A stretch of DNA of 64,000 bases from Lysobacter sp. Root916 (GCF_001429785.1 NZ_LMJF01000012.1:376015-440014), one strand, 5' to 3'. Positions 16,888-26,192 are shown, counted from the first letter of the stretch. Program-made: numbers and translations. Notes: a model not told the origin generated them from the letters alone.

Positions 16888-17982
16888 TCAGCGCCGGGCG
16901 GTGCGACGGCGCCAGAACAGGAAGCCGGTGACCAGCAGGAAGCTCGGCACCAGGCCGGTGAAGGCGACCAGCGCCTGCCAGACCCGGCCGCCGACGAAGC
17001 CGCCGTGCAAGGGATACAGGGCTTCGCTGACGCGCGCGCCGCGGTCCTGGGCGGTGGCGTCGTGCACGCCGAGCACGGCCACGCGGTAGGGGTCCAGCCA
17101 GACCACGCTGCGGCCGACGGGGTGCCATTCGCCGGCCGCGCGCATGCGGATCGAGACCAGGCCGCTGTCGGCTTTGGGCAGGCCGATGCGGCGCAGTTCG
17201 GCGCCGGCCAGGCGGCCGTCGGCCGCACGCAGCACCGCCGGCCAATCGATCGCGCGTGCGCTGGCGGCCAGCTTGGGCGGCTTGCGCGCGTCTTCGTCGT
17301 CGCCGAACGCGAAGCGCAGGCCGCTGCGGGTGGCGCCGTCGTAGACCATGCCGACCCCGGTCAGCACCGCCAACAAGGTCAGCGGCAGCCACAGCACGCC
17401 GGCGCCGCGGTGCCAGCTGAACCAGCGTCGGGTCGGCGGGCCGCGGTACCAGCGCAAGCTCGCGCCGAGCGCGGACCAGCGCGGCCACCACAGGTACAGA
17501 CCGCTCAACAGCAGAAACAGCGCGATCAGGCCGACCACGCCCAGCACTTGTTCGCCGGCTTTGCCGCTCAGCAGATGGGTATGCCAGTCGCGCAGCCACA
17601 GCACCCAGTCGTTGCCCTTGTTGCGCACCAACAGCAGCTCGCCGTTGGCGCCGTCGAAGTAGCGGCGCTCGCCGTCGGGGAAATAGCCCTGCCATACCGG
17701 CAACTGCGCGCTCGGCAGGTCCAGCGAGCTCAGGCCCTGCGCCCGCCAGTCGGCGACGATGCGCGCGAGCGCGGCTTCGCGCTGCGCGGGCGACGGCGGC
17801 GCGTGTTCGATCAGTTGCGGATGCGACCACGCCAGCAGCTCGCGCTGGAACGCCAGCACGGTGCCCGACAGCGCGACCAGCGCGAACACCAGGCCTGCGC
17901 CGAGGCCCAGCCACAGATGCAGCCACTTCAGCGTCGCCCGCAGGCGGCGCTTGATCGGATGGGATGCCTGGCGCGACGTCAT
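16888..17982 (-). CDS. PepSY-domain inner-membrane protein
   Basis: A 364-residue protein with four clear membrane segments (about residues 22-45, 140-165, 190-215 and 335-358) flanking periplasmic PepSY-type regions. The LKWLHLWLGLGAGLVFALVALSGTVLAF opening region and the repeated 'W..lHlW.Gl' pattern are typical of iron-associated PepSY_TM proteins that reduce or process ferric siderophores. It lies 28 bases downstream of the siderophore receptor gene on the same strand, so both are likely one Fur-controlled transcript. The ATG at 17982 (MTSRQ) is preferred over an upstream in-frame ATG inside the receptor gene. Exact activity inferred from family context. Confidence 0.85.
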   Translation of the reverse strand: MTSRQASHPIKRRLRATLKWLHLWLGLGAGLVFALVALSGTVLAFQRELLAWSHPQLIEHAPPSPAQREAALARIVADWRAQGLSSLDLPSAQLPVWQGYFPDGERRYFDGANGELLLVRNKGNDWVLWLRDWHTHLLSGKAGEQVLGVVGLIALFLLLSGLYLWWPRWSALGASLRWYRGPPTRRWFSWHRGAGVLWLPLTLLAVLTGVGMVYDGATRSGLRFAFGDDEDARKPPKLAASARAIDWPAVLRAADGRLAGAELRRIGLPKADSGLVSIRMRAAGEWHPVGRSVVWLDPYRVAVLGVHDATAQDRGARVSEALYPLHGGFVGGRVWQALVAFTGLVPSFLLVTGFLFWRRRTARR

Positions 17983-18010
17983 GCTGGGCTCGAATGGTGT
18001 GGGCTTGCGC

Positions 18011-20134
18011 TTAGAAACGGTGCGACCAGCTCGCGCTGAACACGCGCCCGCGACCGGCGACATAGGTGTCGGCGCGCGGCGTGCTCTGCGAGTAGTAGGT
18101 GATGTACTGATCGTCGAACAGATTCTCGATGCCCAGGCTCAGGCTGCCCAGCGGCAGGGCGAAACGCGCCTGCAGATCGACGGTGGTGGTGCCGTCGGCG
18201 CTGGCGACTTGCGTACCGCGCAGGTCGAAGTCGCGGTCCAGCGAGCGGCTGCCCTGCAGGCGGGTGGACATCGTCGGCGTCCAGCGCTGGTCCCAGAACG
18301 CGGTCACGCGGTCGGGGCTGATGTTGATGCCGGGCAGGTCGCTGTCGACGCGGTCGTCGCCGTTGCTGTCGTAGCGGCCCTTGGCGCCGGCGTAGCCCAG
18401 GCCGACGCGGCCGGCCTCGGAGAACTGAAACGCGACGTTGCCTTCGATGCCGCGGATTTCGGTGCGCTCGCGCACCACGTTGTAGCTCTGGGTGGCGGTG
18501 TCGAAGGCCAGGCGCGAGCCCAGATCGGAATCCGACCAGTACGCGGCCAAATGCGCCAGCCAGCGGCCGTTGTCGAAATCGACGCCGATCTCGCGGTTGT
18601 CCGACACCACCGGCGACAGATCCACCAGCTTGTCGACGCGCTGGTTCGGCGCGGTGATGCCGCGCAGCACGCGGCCGATGTCGGCGACGGTGTAGCCCTC
18701 GGCGTAGGAGGCGTAGAACTTCAGCGAATCGGTGGCCTCGAACACCACGCCGAAGTTCGGCAGGGTTTCGCTGGTCTTGGGCGTGCCGCCCGCGACGAAG
18801 CGGCTGCCGCCGGCGTTGGCGGGAATGGTGGTGAAGTCGTCGACCTTGAGCTTGCCGCGCTCGTAGCGCAGGCCGCCGGTCAGCATGATCTTGTCGGTGA
18901 GCCACCACTCGGCCTGCACGAACGGCGACCAGGATTCGTACTGGGTTTCCGGCACCCAGTTCATGCGCGCCACCACCAGCTCCTGATAGGTGGTGTCGCG
19001 TCCCCAGTCCAGGCCCAGGGTCACGCGCAGGCGCTGGTCGAACAGGTTGTCGCGCGACCAGCTGAACTTGCCGCCGAGCTTCTCGGACACGTTCTGCGAC
19101 TGGTCCCACCAGTTGAGGTCGCGGCCGTCGCGCCAGAAGTCGCCCCAGTCGGACGCGCCGTACAGGCCGTTGAAGTCCACCCAGTACACCTGCGCCTGGA
19201 AATAGCCGCCGGCCAGCGACTTGTCGCTGTAGTCCAGCGCCACCGAGGTCGAGCGGTTGCGCGCGCCTTCGCCCTCGCGGCTGCCGCGCGCCGAGGTCGC
19301 GAGCTGGCCGGTGGCGAGGTTGCCGTTGACGGTGATGTAGTCGTTGTTGCCCTGCAGCTCGTAACGGCTGGCGGTGAGCTGCAGGCGGCGCTCGTCGTCG
19401 AGTTCCCAGCCCAGCTTGGCGAACAGGTTGTGGCTGCGCGCGTCCATCAGGTCGCCCTGGATGTCGTTGACCGCGATCGCGTCGCCGTTGCCGTCGTAGT
19501 ACAGGCCCTCGCTGGCGTAGGACAGGCCGCCGACGAAATCGAAGGCGCCGCTGCGGGTGCCGAACAGATAGGAGGCGCGATAGCCGGTGCTGTCGCTGCG
19601 GTTCGGCAGCGCGGTGCTGGCGCCGATGCTCACGTCCTGGAAGGTCTCGCCGTCCTGACGCGGGGCGCGCTTGGTGATGATGTTGATGATGCCGCCCGAG
19701 GCGCCCAGGCCCTGCAGCGCGTTGGCGCCATGGATGACCTCGATGCGTTCGATCATGGCCGGATCGACGGTGTGGCCGTCGCGTCCGCCTTCGCGCAGCG
19801 GCGTGGACTGCGGCACGCCGTCCACCAGGTACAGCGGCTTGCGCCCGCGCAGGGTCTCGCCGCCGTTGGTGAGCTTCTGGCGCGAGGGCGAGAACGAGGG
19901 GATCAGGTTGGCCAGCACCTGCGAGATGTCCTGGGTGACCGCGAGTTGCTGACGCAACTGCTCCTGGTCGATCACGGTGATCGTGTTCGGCAGCGCGGCC
20001 TCGGAATTCGGCATGCGGCTGGTGCTGGCCGAGACGGTGACGCGGTCGAGGTCGGTGGCCGCGTCGGCGGCGTGGGCGACGGGCGCGGCGAGGGCGGCCA
20101 ACAGGGCGCTGGCGAGCAGGTGACGAGGGGGCAT
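18011..20134 (-). CDS. TonB-dependent siderophore receptor
   Basis: A 707-residue outer-membrane receptor for a ferric siderophore, powered by TonB-ExbBD. Signal peptide 1-22 (cleavage after AHA), TonB-box-like DRVTVSAS at 30-37, plug domain about 40-165 with TLRGRKPLYLVDGVPQS and a MIERIEVIHGANALQGLGASGGIINI segment, then a barrel ending SWSHRF with the terminal Phe needed for BAM assembly. A Fur-box-like palindrome lies 30-55 bases upstream of the start. It is followed by a PepSY gene, the usual partner in iron uptake. Which siderophore is taken up cannot be told from sequence. Confidence 0.93.
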   Translation of the reverse strand: MPPRHLLASALLAALAAPVAHAADAATDLDRVTVSASTSRMPNSEAALPNTITVIDQEQLRQQLAVTQDISQVLANLIPSFSPSRQKLTNGGETLRGRKPLYLVDGVPQSTPLREGGRDGHTVDPAMIERIEVIHGANALQGLGASGGIINIITKRAPRQDGETFQDVSIGASTALPNRSDSTGYRASYLFGTRSGAFDFVGGLSYASEGLYYDGNGDAIAVNDIQGDLMDARSHNLFAKLGWELDDERRLQLTASRYELQGNNDYITVNGNLATGQLATSARGSREGEGARNRSTSVALDYSDKSLAGGYFQAQVYWVDFNGLYGASDWGDFWRDGRDLNWWDQSQNVSEKLGGKFSWSRDNLFDQRLRVTLGLDWGRDTTYQELVVARMNWVPETQYESWSPFVQAEWWLTDKIMLTGGLRYERGKLKVDDFTTIPANAGGSRFVAGGTPKTSETLPNFGVVFEATDSLKFYASYAEGYTVADIGRVLRGITAPNQRVDKLVDLSPVVSDNREIGVDFDNGRWLAHLAAYWSDSDLGSRLAFDTATQSYNVVRERTEIRGIEGNVAFQFSEAGRVGLGYAGAKGRYDSNGDDRVDSDLPGINISPDRVTAFWDQRWTPTMSTRLQGSRSLDRDFDLRGTQVASADGTTTVDLQARFALPLGSLSLGIENLFDDQYITYYSQSTPRADTYVAGRGRVFSASWSHRF

Positions 20135-20164
20135 TACTGGATCCGGGAACTGCAGGGGACCGCC

Positions 20165-20189
20165 ATGATAATGCGAGTTATTCGCATTT
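20165..20189. promoter_or_regulatory. Fur box upstream of siderophore receptor
   Basis: Inverted repeat AATGCGA-GTTAT-TCGCATT (20170-20188), preceded by GATA. On the minus strand it reads AATGCGAATAACTCGCATTA, close to the xanthomonad Fur operator. It lies just upstream of the receptor gene and implies repression by iron. Confidence 0.75.
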
Positions 20190-20344
20190 GACAGCCGGAG
20201 GTGGGATCGGCTGGCAGCCCGGAGTTGGCGAAGGCAGGCTTCGCGCCACGCGATGACGCTGTCGAGGGCCGCGATGGCGGCCTCGATCGCCCCTGAGAAG
20301 GCGGAGGGTGGTTGCGAAGCCCAGGACGGGCCCAGGCCCGTCGT

Positions 20345-21310
20345 TTACGCGCCGAAGCGTGCGCGCAGCTCGCTGTCGCGGGGCATGGCCGAGGCCGCGC
20401 CCGCGCGCTCGGTGGACAGGCCGGCGTAGCGGGTGGCGTAGGCCACGTGGTCGGCGAAGGCGGCGTCGGTGTTACGCGCCAGCGCGGCGGCCAGGGCGCC
20501 GTTGAAGGCGTCGCCGGCGCCGGTGGTGTCGACCGCGCGCACCGGCGCGGCCGCGACCCGGTAGTAGGCCTGCGCGTCGCCGTGCAGGCGGCCGTCGGCA
20601 TGCGAGACGAAGCAGCCGGCCGAGCCCAGGGTCACCACCACGCTGCCGTGCGGCAGCAGGCGCCGGCAGTCGGCGTGCAGTTCGTCGTCGGCCAGGGCGG
20701 CCAGGCGCTCGGGATCGACCACGGCGCCGGTGTGGCGCTTGAGCTGGGCGCAGAACTCGGTTTCGTTGGGCGTGATCACGTCGGCCAGCGCCCACAGCTC
20801 CGGCGTGGCCACCGCGTCGGCCGGGGCCGGATTGAGCAGGGCCAGCGCGCCGACGCCGCGCGCATGCGCGAACGCGGCCGCGACCGAGGCCGGCGGCGAT
20901 TCCAGCTGCCCCAGCACCACGCGTGCCTGGGCGATGGCTTCGCGTTGCAGATCCACGAACACGGTCGACAGTTCGGCGTTGGCGCCGGGACCGATCACGA
21001 TGGAATTGCGGCCGTCGCGATCGACGTAGATGCCGGCGGTGCCGGTCGGCGCGTCGCTGCGCAGGTCGCGCAGGTCGATGCCGTCGGCGGTAGCCAGCGC
21101 GCGTGCGAGCTGGCCGCCCGCGTCCTCGCCCAGCGCGCACACGAAGCTGGTGCTGGCGCCGGCGCGCGCCGAGGCGGTGGCCTGGTTGAAACCCTTGCCG
21201 CCTGGGCCGGTGTGGTACTGCCCGGCCAGGGTCTCGCCGGGTCGCGGCAGCGCCGCGACCGACCAGACGTGATCGACGTTGAAGGAACCGACGACGACGA
21301 CCTTGCTCAT
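20345..21310 (-). CDS. rbsK: Ribokinase
   Basis: A 321-residue PfkB-family sugar kinase phosphorylating ribose to ribose-5-phosphate with ATP. Both signatures are present: GPGGKGFNQA at residues 35-44 and DTTGAGDAFNGAL from 261, with catalytic Asp-267. ITPNETEF at 179-186 is the usual PfkB adenosine-side motif. Three bases separate it from the upstream nucleoside transporter gene, so nucleoside import and ribose salvage are probably co-transcribed. Length is close to E. coli RbsK (309). Confidence 0.92.
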   Translation of the reverse strand: MSKVVVVGSFNVDHVWSVAALPRPGETLAGQYHTGPGGKGFNQATASARAGASTSFVCALGEDAGGQLARALATADGIDLRDLRSDAPTGTAGIYVDRDGRNSIVIGPGANAELSTVFVDLQREAIAQARVVLGQLESPPASVAAAFAHARGVGALALLNPAPADAVATPELWALADVITPNETEFCAQLKRHTGAVVDPERLAALADDELHADCRRLLPHGSVVVTLGSAGCFVSHADGRLHGDAQAYYRVAAAPVRAVDTTGAGDAFNGALAAALARNTDAAFADHVAYATRYAGLSTERAGAASAMPRDSELRARFGA

Positions 21311-21313
21311 GGT

Positions 21314-22690
21314 TCAGGACGAGAAGTGGGTGAGCACGCCGGCGATGGTCGCGGTCATGAAGGTCGCGATCGAACCGCCGAGCACCGCGCGCAGGCCGAA
21401 GCGGGCCAGGTCGGCGCGACGCTCGGGGGCCAGGCCGCCGATGCCGCCGATCTGGATCGCGATCGAGCTGAAGTTGGCGAAACCGCACAGGGCGTAGGTC
21501 GCGATCAGGCGGCCTTCATCGGTAAGCGACACGCCGGCGGTCTTGCCGTTGACGATGTCGGCCAGCTGCAGATAGGCGACGAACTCGTTGATGACGACCT
21601 TCTGGCCGATCAGCGAGCCGACCGTGGTCGCGTCCTGCCAGGGCACGCCGATCACCCAGGCCAGCGGCGCCAGCAGGTTGCCCAGCAGCGATTGCAGCGA
21701 CAGTTCCGGGCGCGTGCCGAACAGCGAGAACCAACCGTCCTGCAGGCTGGGCGCGAGCCAGTAGGTGAACTGGCTATGGGCGGTGTCGTACCCACTGGGG
21801 ATCATCAGATGCGAGGCCCAGACGCCGCCGATCAGGCCGTTGACCAGCGCGATCAGGGCGATGAAGGCCAGCAGCATCGCGCCGATGTTCAGCGCCAGGC
21901 GCAAACCGTCGCCGGCGCCGGCCGCGGCGGCGTCGATGATGTTGCTGGAGGTTTTCTCCACTTCCATCTTGACCGTGCCGCGCGTCAGCGGTTCGCCGAC
22001 CTCGGGGATCAGGATCTTGGCGACCACCAGGGTTGCCGGCGCGGCCATGATCGAGGCCGCGAGCAGGTGCTTGGCGTAGAAGGCCTGCTGCTCCGGGTCG
22101 CCGCCGCCGAGCATGCCGACGTAGGCCGCGAGCACGCCGCCGGCGATGTGGGCCATGCCGCCGATCATCATCGTGATCAGCTCGGACTCGGTCATCTTCG
22201 GAATGTAGGGGCGCACGGTCAGCGGCGCCTCGGTCTGGCCGATGAACACGCTGGCGCAGACGCTGGTGGTCTCGGCGCCGGACACGCGCATGACCTTGGT
22301 GATCGCCCAGGCCATGCCGCGCACGATCGCCTGCATCACGTTCAAGTGGTACAGCACGCCCATCAGGGCGGCGAAGAAGATGATGGTCGGCAGCACCTGG
22401 AAGGCGAAGATGAAGCCGTAGGTGTTGATGTCCATCAGGCCGCCGAAGATGAACTTCGAGCCCTCGCCGACGAAACTCAGCACCGTCACGAAGCCATGGC
22501 CGATCCCATCGAACACATCCTTGCCGCCCGGCACCAGCAGCACCAGCGACGCGAACGCGATCTGCAGCGACACGCCGGTCGCTACCAGCTTCCAGTCGAC
22601 CCGGCGCTTGTTGTTGGAGAACAGCCACGCGATGCCGACCAGCACCGCCAAACCAAACAGGCCGAATAACACCCGGACGATCGAATCCAC
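21314..22690 (-). CDS. nupC: Concentrative nucleoside transporter, NupC-like
   Basis: A 458-residue inner-membrane symporter that brings nucleosides in with a cation. About 10 hydrophobic segments are seen, with conserved stretches GVLYHLNVMQ, GQTEAPLTVRPYI (around residues 155-167), GGMAHIAGGVLAAYVGMLG, QKVVINEFVAYL and ALCGFANFSSIAIQIGGIG, which form the substrate and sodium sites of the CNT family. Length fits bacterial CNTs (about 400-430) with a slightly longer middle loop. It precedes ribokinase with a 3-base gap, giving a nucleoside salvage pair. Confidence 0.94.
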   Translation of the reverse strand: MDSIVRVLFGLFGLAVLVGIAWLFSNNKRRVDWKLVATGVSLQIAFASLVLLVPGGKDVFDGIGHGFVTVLSFVGEGSKFIFGGLMDINTYGFIFAFQVLPTIIFFAALMGVLYHLNVMQAIVRGMAWAITKVMRVSGAETTSVCASVFIGQTEAPLTVRPYIPKMTESELITMMIGGMAHIAGGVLAAYVGMLGGGDPEQQAFYAKHLLAASIMAAPATLVVAKILIPEVGEPLTRGTVKMEVEKTSSNIIDAAAAGAGDGLRLALNIGAMLLAFIALIALVNGLIGGVWASHLMIPSGYDTAHSQFTYWLAPSLQDGWFSLFGTRPELSLQSLLGNLLAPLAWVIGVPWQDATTVGSLIGQKVVINEFVAYLQLADIVNGKTAGVSLTDEGRLIATYALCGFANFSSIAIQIGGIGGLAPERRADLARFGLRAVLGGSIATFMTATIAGVLTHFSS

Positions 22691-22831
22691 TCAGTTCTCC
22701 CCGAGCCGTCCGGGACCCCGGCGGCGAAATTATCGTTATTGGACCACGCCGAGCGCGGCCGCCGGCCTTTTTCGCGGCCGGAGGCGCAGCCTAGTCCACG
22801 GGTCCGCGTCGCGGCAAGCCGCGAGCCCGGT

Positions 22832-23968
22832 TCAGGTGTCGCGCGCGACCACGCGGTTGCGGCCCTGCTGCTTGGCCTGCTGCAGGCGGCGGTCGGCGCG
22901 GCGCAGCAGGCGCGACAGGTCCGAGCCCTCCTGCGGGTAGCCGGCCAGGCCGGCACTGAAGGTCAGGTACAGCGGCTCGGCGCCGCGGCTGGGCTCGAAC
23001 GGGCGCTCGGCCAGGACCTGGCGGATCGCGTCGACCTGCTCCCAGGCCGTGCCCAGGGGCTTGCGCAGCAGCAGCACGAATTCCTCGCCGCCCAGCCGGA
23101 CCAGCCATTCGGTCGAGCCGGACTGCTCGCGCAGCACCGAAACCACGTGGCGCAGGGCGCGGTCGCCGGCATGGTGGCCGTTGTCGTCGTTGATGCGCTT
23201 GAAGTGGTCCAGGTCGATCAGGGCCAGGGTCAGGCTGCCGCCGTCGTGGCGCACGGCGTCGAACAGGCGCTGGATGCGGTGCACCAGCCAGGTCCGGTTG
23301 GGCAGCCGGGTCAGGCCGTCGGTGCCGGACATCTCGATCAGGCGCTGCATGCGGTACACGACCATGGCCGTGATCAGGGCCGCCATCATCAGCAGCACCA
23401 CGCGCTGGCCCTGGCCGCCGGGGGTGACCGCGCCGTAATCGCTGGAAATCAGCTGCTCCGGCGAGGACGCCAGGCCGAATACCGCCAGCACCAGCGCGGT
23501 GTATTGCACGATCGCCAGGCCGCCCGCGAACAGGGTCACGCGACCGTCGCTGCGCAGCGCGGTGAGCACGATCGACAGCAGGTAGCCGCACCACACGATC
23601 AGACTGTTGAGGCCGGCCGGCAGGTGCTGCAGGGCCAGTGCGATCAGCACCAGGGTGGTGGCGGTGACGTCGAAGGCGGCGGTCGCGAACGGCAGCCAGC
23701 GGTAGCGTCGCGGCCGCCGCGCCAGCGCCAGCCACAGCTGCGCGAACACATTGACGAAGATCGCCCCGCCCAGGCCGATCAGGGTTTCCTGGATGGTGCC
23801 GCCGCCGATCGCGTTGAGCGGCGGCAGTATCAGCAGCATCGCCGCGAGTACGGCGCGCAGGCGCGCGACCAGCAGTTCGCCGCCGGCGCCGATCTCGAGC
23901 ATGATCTCGTCGGGTCGCGACAACAGCGATACCGCGATGTCGCGCAGGCGTTCGCCCGTGGCGTGCAT
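22832..23968 (-). CDS. Diguanylate cyclase with membrane sensor
   Basis: A 378-residue protein with an N-terminal membrane region of about six helices (residues 35-208) and a C-terminal GGDEF domain (about 212-375). The active-site loop reads GGEEF at residues 293-297, a variant that is catalytically competent in known cyclases, and DLDHFKRIND at 252-261 is intact. No RxxD inhibitory site precedes the loop at the usual spacing, so product feedback may be absent. It would make cyclic di-GMP in response to an unknown membrane or periplasmic cue. ATG at 23968 has a GGGGAGA ribosome-binding site. Monocistronic. Confidence 0.92.
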   Translation of the reverse strand: MHATGERLRDIAVSLLSRPDEIMLEIGAGGELLVARLRAVLAAMLLILPPLNAIGGGTIQETLIGLGGAIFVNVFAQLWLALARRPRRYRWLPFATAAFDVTATTLVLIALALQHLPAGLNSLIVWCGYLLSIVLTALRSDGRVTLFAGGLAIVQYTALVLAVFGLASSPEQLISSDYGAVTPGGQGQRVVLLMMAALITAMVVYRMQRLIEMSGTDGLTRLPNRTWLVHRIQRLFDAVRHDGGSLTLALIDLDHFKRINDDNGHHAGDRALRHVVSVLREQSGSTEWLVRLGGEEFVLLLRKPLGTAWEQVDAIRQVLAERPFEPSRGAEPLYLTFSAGLAGYPQEGSDLSRLLRRADRRLQQAKQQGRNRVVARDT

Positions 23969-24075
23969 GGTGTCTCCCCGTTGAGCCCGCCGAGCATAGC
24001 GCGCGTGCGGCGGCGAGGGCAGGGCGCCCGCCGCCGCGTCGCGGCCCTGCCGGATCCGGGCCGCGCGGGCCCGAA

Positions 24076-24651
24076 TCAGATCCCGCGCACCGCCACCCAC
24101 AGCGCCAGCGCCGCGAACACCACCGCCGCGACCGTGCGCGCGGCCTTCAGCGGCAGGCGGTCGGCGAAGCGGCTGCCCAGCAGCACCACCGGCACGTTGG
24201 CCAGCAGCATGCCCACCGTGGTGCCGGCCACGACTTCCCACAGCGGCGAATAGCGCGCGGCCAGCAGCACGGTCGCAACCTGGGTCTTGTCGCCGATCTC
24301 GGCGACGAAGAAGGCGATGGTGGTGGCGATGAAGGCGCCGCGCGCGGGCAGGCGCTCGCCTTCGCCGTCCAGCTTGTCCGGCTTCAGCGTCCACAACGCC
24401 ACCGCCAGAAAGCTGCCGGCGACGATCCAGCGCAGCGTCGAGGGTTGCAGCCACTGTGCGACCAGGGCGCCCAGCCAGGCCGCCAGGGCATGGTTGAGCA
24501 GGGTCGCGACCAGGATGCCGGCGACGATGGGCCAGGGGCGGCGGAAGCGAGCGGCCAGCAGCAGGGCCAGCAATTGGGTCTTGTCGCCGATTTCGGCGAG
24601 CGCGACCGTGCCGGTCGACAGGGCGGCGGTGGCCAGCGGGAAGGTATCCAT
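24076..24651 (-). CDS. GDT1/UPF0016-type manganese exporter
   Basis: A 191-residue membrane protein with six hydrophobic segments in two homologous halves. Each half carries the family signature: EIGDKTQ at residues 20-26 and again at 118-124, whose acidic residues form the cation path. Members (MneA, MntX, TMEM165/GDT1) export Mn2+ or exchange divalent cations. ATG at 24651 has GGAGT nine bases upstream. A yybP-ykoY manganese riboswitch occupies the leader, which strongly supports Mn2+ as substrate. It is transcribed alone. Confidence 0.93.
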   Translation of the reverse strand: MDTFPLATAALSTGTVALAEIGDKTQLLALLLAARFRRPWPIVAGILVATLLNHALAAWLGALVAQWLQPSTLRWIVAGSFLAVALWTLKPDKLDGEGERLPARGAFIATTIAFFVAEIGDKTQVATVLLAARYSPLWEVVAGTTVGMLLANVPVVLLGSRFADRLPLKAARTVAAVVFAALALWVAVRGI

Positions 24652-24689
24652 GGGAACTCCGGGGCCGGGCTTCGCGCGGAGGCGAAGGC

Positions 24690-24880
24690 AAACGTCGCAC
24701 GGCCCGACCCGGCTCTCGCCTGAGTAATCGCGCAACGCCTGCCTTCGGTCTTGCCCGTGGTCGCTGGCGTGGACGCGAAGTCTCACGCTGGCTGCCGCTC
24801 CTGCGCCATGGCCGGTGGGCCAAGTGTGTTGACGCAGGTCCCCGCATGCCGGATCGGCGGCGGGTGGGCTACTCCCCGGA
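24690..24880 (-). promoter_or_regulatory. yybP-ykoY manganese riboswitch
   Basis: Read on the minus strand, the leader has GGGGAGTAGCC (complement of 24868-24878), GTCAACACACTTGG, a GTGAGAC and a CAAGACCGAAGGCAG segment in the order expected of the yybP-ykoY family. The element precedes a GDT1-type exporter, its classic target, and should switch expression on when Mn2+ is high. The start is well fixed by the GGGGAGTAGC; the 3' boundary is approximate. Confidence 0.88.
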
Positions 24881-24952
24881 GGAGGAAGTGCGGGCATTGT
24901 AGCTGGTTGTGAGGGCCGTGGCTTAACGATGGAAGGCAGGAACGAGCGGAAA

Positions 24953-25033
24953 GCAGTAACTAGAAGAGCAGTAACTAGTAGCCAGTAGGAGTCGCTTTTA
25001 CTCGTTACTGGTTACTGCTCTTCTAGTTACTGC
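24953..25033. repeat. Long perfect inverted repeat between divergent genes
   Basis: A 23-bp perfect inverted repeat, arms 24953-24975 and 25011-25033, built from GTAACTAG-like units, around a 35-base spacer that itself holds more AGTA/TACT units. Strikingly less GC-rich than everything around it. Looks like a mobile stem-loop element of the kind scattered in xanthomonad genomes. Confidence 0.85.
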
Positions 25034-25088
25034 CCTAACGCCCGCCCGGTTAGCATGCGTACCTGAACGAACGTCATCGGAGCACGTC

Positions 25089-26057
25089 ATGCACTACCGC
25101 CGCCTGGGTTCCTCCGGTCTGCAACTGTCGGCGCTGTCCTTCGGCGCCTGGGTCACCTTCGGCACCCAGATCGGGCGCGGCCCGGCGCGCGAGTTGATCG
25201 CCACCGCCTGGGACCACGGCGTCAATTTCTTCGACAACGCCGAGGGCTACGCCAACGGCGAGGCCGAGCGGGTGATGGGCGACGTGATCGCCGACCTGCG
25301 CCTGCCGCGCGACGGCTATTGCGTATCCAGCAAGGTCATGTTCGGCTCCGCCGCGGATCCGCTGCCGACCCAGAAGGGCCTGTCGCGCAAGCACGTCACC
25401 GAGGCCTGCCACGGCGCGCTGCGGCGCCTGCGCGTCGATCATCTGGACCTGTACTACTGCCATCGCCCCGATCCGGACGTGCCGATCGAGGAAACCGTGT
25501 GGGCGATGGACGCGCTGATCCGCCAGGGCAAGGTGCTGTATTGGGGCACCTCGGAATGGTCGGCCGCGCAGATCCGCGAGGCCCACAAGATCGCGCGCCA
25601 GCAGCATCTGCATGCGCCGACCATGGAGCAGCCGCAGTACAACCTGTTCCATCGCGAGCGCGTCGAGCTGGAATACGCCTCGCTGTACGCCGAGCTCGGC
25701 CTGGGCACCACGATCTGGTCGCCGCTGGCCTCGGGCCTGCTGACCGGCAAGTACAACGACGGCGTGCCCGAGGATTCGCGCCTCAACCACGAGGACTACC
25801 GCTGGCTGCAGCGCAGCGTGCTCAGTCCCGAACAGCGCCGGATCGAGCGCGCGCGCGCCTACACCGCGGTCGCGCGCGAGCTGGGCGCCGAGCCGGCGCC
25901 GCTGGCGATCGCCTGGTGCCTGCGCAATCCGCACGTGTCCAGCGTGATCCTGGGCGCGACCCGTCCCGAGCAACTGCTGCAGAACCTGCAAGCCCTGGAA
26001 CTGGTCGACCGCTATTCCGAGCCGGATTGGGACCGGGTCGAGAAAGCCACCGCCTGA
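25089..26057 (+). CDS. Aldo/keto reductase, Kv-beta/YghZ-like
   Basis: A 322-residue NADPH-dependent oxidoreductase of the AKR superfamily, with a TIM barrel and the catalytic tetrad at D49, Y54, K82 and H125 (FFDNAEGYANG, SSKVMFG, YYCHRPDPD). WGTSEWSAAQI and SPLASGLLTGKYN follow, as in the voltage-gated potassium channel beta-subunit-like subgroup that includes E. coli YghZ. Usual substrates are reactive aldehydes such as methylglyoxal, but the native one is unknown. No operon partner; it is 31 bases from nothing recognisable upstream and 77 bases before the hemP promoter. Confidence 0.92.
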   Translation: MHYRRLGSSGLQLSALSFGAWVTFGTQIGRGPARELIATAWDHGVNFFDNAEGYANGEAERVMGDVIADLRLPRDGYCVSSKVMFGSAADPLPTQKGLSRKHVTEACHGALRRLRVDHLDLYYCHRPDPDVPIEETVWAMDALIRQGKVLYWGTSEWSAAQIREAHKIARQQHLHAPTMEQPQYNLFHRERVELEYASLYAELGLGTTIWSPLASGLLTGKYNDGVPEDSRLNHEDYRWLQRSVLSPEQRRIERARAYTAVARELGAEPAPLAIAWCLRNPHVSSVILGATRPEQLLQNLQALELVDRYSEPDWDRVEKATA

Positions 26058-26134
26058 GCCTCCGTCGAGGCCGATCCGGCACCCTGGCGACGGGGTGCCG
26101 CCCGCTTGCGCCCGACCAGCGGTGCAAACGGGTG

Positions 26135-26163
26135 TTGACTGGCAAATGAGAATCATTATCATC
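26135..26163 (+). promoter_or_regulatory. Fur-controlled promoter of heme-uptake genes
   Basis: A -35-like TTGACT (26135-26140) and a -10-like TATCAT (26157-26162), 16 bases apart. A near-consensus Fur box, AATGAGAATCATTATCAT (26145-26162), covers the spacer and -10. Fur with iron would directly block RNA polymerase here. Confidence 0.9.
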
Positions 26164-26192
26164 AAACTCGAATCCCGATCGAGTCACCTGCC

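Noticed and set aside
20325-20342. GACGGGCC / GGCCCGTC hairpin as ribokinase terminator
   Set aside because: The stem is good but the loop is only two bases and no T-run follows on the minus strand; too weak to call.
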